From the NCBI RefSeq assembly GCF_030209835.1, contig NZ_JARVRF010000011.1, forward strand, positions 213,004-277,003: a stretch of DNA of 64,000 bases, written 5' to 3'. The DNA comes from Arthrobacter sp. efr-133-R2A-120. Its GTDB lineage: Bacteria; Actinomycetota; Actinomycetes; Actinomycetales; Micrococcaceae. The position numbers and the translations under genes are program-made. Below are positions 61,384-64,000 of the stretch, in pieces; position 1 is the stretch's first letter, and every line of letters begins with the position of its first letter. The notes under the pieces are model-generated. The model saw only the letters and a list, made by a program, of their open reading frames with translations. It ran no database searches and was not told where the DNA came from.

Positions 61384-62684
61384 GCCAAGTGCTCCTGCAC
61401 GCGCTGCACGTACCAGTTGATGAACGCCTCCACCTGGTACTCGCTCTTCATGTACGGGCCGGGCTCATAGGCCGGGCTGCCGGCACCCTGCTGGCACAAC
61501 TCCACGAACGCCTTGTCCTGCAGGTTTGTCTGCTTCCAGGTGTAGGTGAGCTTCTCAAGGTCGTAGTCGACTCCTTCCTCGGCATCGTCGGCCACCAGCC
61601 AGGTGGTGCGTACCAGGGTCTGGTGTTCGTTGATGGGGAAGACGCCGAACGTGATGACGTGGTCGCTCTGGAAGTGGAACCAGCTGTTGGGCTGCAGGTG
61701 CATCGAGCAGCGACCAAGGCGGAAGTCCGGCAAGTCCCCGAGCAGCTTCTTGGAGAGCCTGCGCCCGTCGGCCGAGAACGATTCGCCCTCTCCGTCGAGC
61801 GATTCACGTGAGATACGGATTCCCGCGATGCGCGTGTCGAGCTCCTCGACCACCTCGTAGGGAAGGCCATAGCGGCGGCAACGCTCCTCGAGCGAAGACT
61901 GGGCTTCCTTGTTGCGGTCCCATACTTCTTCGAGATGGGCCGGGATCAGGCCCTCCGTCAGGCCCCAGGTGGGAAAGAGGGAACAGGCAAGCTCGGGGTG
62001 TCCGTCGCAGTGGTAGCACTCACGGTTGTTCTCCATGACGAGCTTCCAGTTGCCCTCCTCGATGATGTTCTGCTGGTAGGCGACTTTCGTCTTCGACAGA
62101 TCGTGGGGCGCGAGGTATGGCTCGAAGATCTTCGAGGTTTCGTCGAAGTCGGATGGCGGTTCGTCGGCAATGCAGACGAAGATGAGTCCGGCGACCATGC
62201 GGCTGTGGGCGCGCTTGAGGCCGAAGCAGCCCTTGTCGAACTTGGTTTCCCCCGGCGCCGAGGCATGGATCAAATTACCTTCGGGAGAGTAGGTCCAGGA
62301 GTGATAGCCGCACACCAGGTTTCCCGTTGACCCTGCGGGTTCGGTCAGGACGCGGGCGCCGCGGTGGCGGCACACGTTGTGCAGGACGTTCACGCCGCCG
62401 TCGTCGTTGCGCAGCACGATCAGGGAGTAGGGCCCGTAGTCGACGGTGACGTAGTCGCCCGGCTCCGGCAGTTCGGCGATGCTGGCGGCATAGATCCAGT
62501 GCTGGCCAAAAATGGCCTCCATGTCGATCTTGAAAATCGTCGGATCGGTGTAGAAGGGGGCATTGAGCGAATACCCCACGCGCCGCAACTCGAACAACTC
62601 GGTGATTTCCGCCAGCTGCTCGGCAGGCAATGATGAAGCGAGTTTTCGGCGTGCATTGAGGGGCGCGTTCACTGGAGCAGACAT
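61380..62684 (-). CDS. gbcA: Rieske oxygenase component, glycine betaine-type N-demethylase (GbcA-like)
   Basis: 434 residues from ATG 62684 after GGGAGGAAA. The N-terminal ARRKLASSLPAEQLAEI and RRVGYSLNAPFYTDPTIFKI are typical of GbcA-like alpha subunits. Rieske ligands are CRHRGA (~residue 97) and CGYHSW (~residue 117). The mononuclear iron site is in MENNRECYHCDGHPEL (~residue 215) with a later Asp. It hydroxylates a methyl of a quaternary amine, releasing formaldehyde; glycine betaine to dimethylglycine is the best guess, stachydrine or carnitine less so. It is divergent from a LysR gene that probably controls it. Confidence 0.83.
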   Translation of the reverse strand: MSAPVNAPLNARRKLASSLPAEQLAEITELFELRRVGYSLNAPFYTDPTIFKIDMEAIFGQHWIYAASIAELPEPGDYVTVDYGPYSLIVLRNDDGGVNVLHNVCRHRGARVLTEPAGSTGNLVCGYHSWTYSPEGNLIHASAPGETKFDKGCFGLKRAHSRMVAGLIFVCIADEPPSDFDETSKIFEPYLAPHDLSKTKVAYQQNIIEEGNWKLVMENNRECYHCDGHPELACSLFPTWGLTEGLIPAHLEEVWDRNKEAQSSLEERCRRYGLPYEVVEELDTRIAGIRISRESLDGEGESFSADGRRLSKKLLGDLPDFRLGRCSMHLQPNSWFHFQSDHVITFGVFPINEHQTLVRTTWLVADDAEEGVDYDLEKLTYTWKQTNLQDKAFVELCQQGAGSPAYEPGPYMKSEYQVEAFINWYVQRVQEHLA

Positions 62685-62840
62685 GTGTTTCCTCCCGGGA
62701 GGGCTGGGTAAGGGGCGATCCATCGAGACCTGGGTTGGTGGGTGCAATCGCCGTTGTCTAACGTTTTATTCATGAGATTAGGGCCGATCGATCTGCAACA
62801 AAAGCGCAAGATTTAGTAGATAACAGTGCACAATGGTTGC

Positions 62841-63773
62841 ATGATCGATCCACGGCTCATAACACTTCGGGTGTTTGCCCGGTGCGGGACCATTGGCGCA
62901 ACCGCGGAGCTCACCGGCTATTCTCCTTCCGCCGTCTCAGCTCAACTGCGGGAGCTCCAGCGCGTGCTTGGAATGCAGCTGCTGACGAAGGACGGCCGGG
63001 GTGTGCGCCTGACCGCCACGGGCCGTTTTCTCGTGGCGGGCTCGGACACGCTCATGGCCGAATGGGAGAGCCTGCGCGCTGCGGCCATGCAGGCCGGCGA
63101 CCAGATGCCCTCCCGATTTGGCCTCGGCGGATTCTCCACCGCGGCCGCCCAGTTGCTCGCGCCTCTGGCCGCCACTCTGCGCTCAACCCACCCGTTGCTG
63201 GAGGTGCAGGTACTCGAGGCCAACCCGGCCCGCTGCTTCGACTTGTTGGTTGCCGAGCGAATCGACCTCGCCGTCATTGTCGCCATGCAGTCCGACACCT
63301 ATGTTGAGGACGATCAGCGTTTCGAGCAGACCGTTCTGCTCGACGATCCCCTGGACGTGATCATTCCCGCCAACCATCCGTTGGCATCGCGGGAAAAAGT
63401 GACGCTCGAAGAGCTGGCGTCGGAACCCTGGATCACCGAGGCTGCCGGATCCACCTACCATTCCCTGTTCACGGCGGCGTTCACGGCAGTCGGGGTGACG
63501 CCGCGGATTGCCCATGAGGCCGTGGAATGGGAAACCCAGATCGCCTTCGTTGGAGCGGGGCTGGGCGTGGGCCTGCTGCCGCGATTGGCGCCCCTGCATA
63601 GTGCCGAAAACGTGGTTCGACTGCGCATTACCGGCAAGGGGAAGCCCTCGCGGCGCATTGTCGCTGCGGTGCGCAGTGGCAGCATTGCATCGCCCTTGAT
63701 CCAGGAGTCGCTCGGCATCCTGCGGGCCAGCGCCAATCGGATCCTCACCGCCCGACCCGAAGACGACCCCTGA
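62841..63773 (+). CDS. LysR-family transcriptional regulator
   Basis: 310 residues from ATG 62841; a GTG at 62826 is possible. HTH: LRVFARCGTIGATAELTGYS then PSAVSAQLRELQRVLGMQLL. The effector domain contains RFGLGGFSTAAAQLLAPLAA, DDPLDVIIPANHPLASREKV and AFVGAGLGVGLLPRLAPL. The 156-bp AT-rich gap to the divergent oxygenase gene contains ATCT/AGAT dyads (near 62790) as possible sites. It likely activates the demethylase genes. Confidence 0.87.
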   Translation: MIDPRLITLRVFARCGTIGATAELTGYSPSAVSAQLRELQRVLGMQLLTKDGRGVRLTATGRFLVAGSDTLMAEWESLRAAAMQAGDQMPSRFGLGGFSTAAAQLLAPLAATLRSTHPLLEVQVLEANPARCFDLLVAERIDLAVIVAMQSDTYVEDDQRFEQTVLLDDPLDVIIPANHPLASREKVTLEELASEPWITEAAGSTYHSLFTAAFTAVGVTPRIAHEAVEWETQIAFVGAGLGVGLLPRLAPLHSAENVVRLRITGKGKPSRRIVAAVRSGSIASPLIQESLGILRASANRILTARPEDDP

Positions 63774-63806
63774 AATCCGTTGTTTTGTACCCGGATAGCA
63801 CCATTG

Positions 63807-64000
63807 CTATCCTCCGATGGCGCTCATGCTGCGGTCCGGTTGGATGAAGTCGGGTGCGCCGAGGCCGGTGTGGTCCATGCCGTGGGCTTTGGGTTTGATC
63901 CACATGGCGTCTTGCCAGCGTTGGGCGAGTTCCTCGTCGTCCGCTCCGGAGCGAAGGAGTCCCAACAGGTCGAATTCCTGGCGGGAGAACAGGCAGCTCA
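63807..64000 (-). CDS. C-terminal end of an unidentified protein (cut by window end)
   Basis: The minus strand reads from the window edge to TAG at 63807: [62 protein letters not shown]. The composition is clearly coding and convergent with the LysR gene (33-bp gap). I cannot name the family from ~64 residues. Its position suggests a further gene of amine or one-carbon metabolism. Confidence 0.6.
   Translation of the reverse strand, partial: SCLFSRQEFDLLGLLRSGADDEELAQRWQDAMWIKPKAHGMDHTGLGAPDFIQPDRSMSAIGG

Overview
High-GC actinobacterial chromosome segment, most likely from an Arthrobacter/Paenarthrobacter-type member of the Micrococcaceae. This rests on codon use, many GTG/TTG starts, and the mix of PucR, GntR/FCD and LacI regulators with amine and amino-acid catabolic operons. 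No rRNA gene and no intact tRNA gene was found. Both window ends cut through genes.

Left flank (1-12.1 kb), metabolic: a LacI regulator (cut by the window start) is divergent from a HisD-like dehydrogenase/SDR pair followed by a GntR/FCD regulator. After an IS256-type transposase remnant comes an operon of alpha/beta hydrolase, a 29-codon ORF, etfB, etfA and a b-type cytochrome-like membrane protein. Then follow a decayed 1.6-kb stretch and a large GAF-PucR regulator.

Centre (12.1-37.6 kb), a composite genomic island: three copies of a ~180-bp att-like unit (12.16, 30.34 and 37.40 kb) each hold a palindrome, exactly 112 bp further on the 3' end of a tRNA gene, and then a half-site. They delimit two tandem segments with no intact integrase. 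The first (18 kb) carries anti-mobile-element genes: a GIY-YIG protein, an endonuclease VII-like HNH protein, a complete Wadjet operon (jetABCD), a remnant of a tyrosine integrase, a Gabija pair (gajA-gajB), a frameshifted HNH nuclease and a DUF5677-like protein. The second (7 kb) carries two small membrane proteins, a DUF4236-HIRAN membrane protein, a zinc-ribbon NERD nuclease and a VapBC-like PIN toxin/antitoxin pair. It is the best candidate here for an undescribed module.

Right flank (37.6-64 kb), metabolic: a GntR/FCD regulator with three copies of a TTTGGCATRCCAAA operator controls an ornithine-cyclodeaminase-family enzyme, an MFS transporter and an amidohydrolase. Then comes a long minus-strand hydroxyproline catabolic cluster (54.8 to 43.4 kb): polar amino-acid ABC transporter, pyrroline-hydroxycarboxylate deaminase, 4-hydroxyproline epimerase, OCD-family enzyme, GntR regulator, three-subunit D-hydroxyproline dehydrogenase and ketoglutarate-semialdehyde dehydrogenase. 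Two near-identical 16-bp motifs mark its two promoters. Further right are a Tat-exported purple acid phosphatase, a Doc toxin remnant, an aldo/keto reductase, and a glycine-betaine-type Rieske demethylase pair (gbcA/gbcB-like) with a divergent LysR regulator.

Remnants (IS256, galE, integrase, LysR, doc, a tRNA 3' end) cluster around the island edges and mark repeated insertion and deletion.
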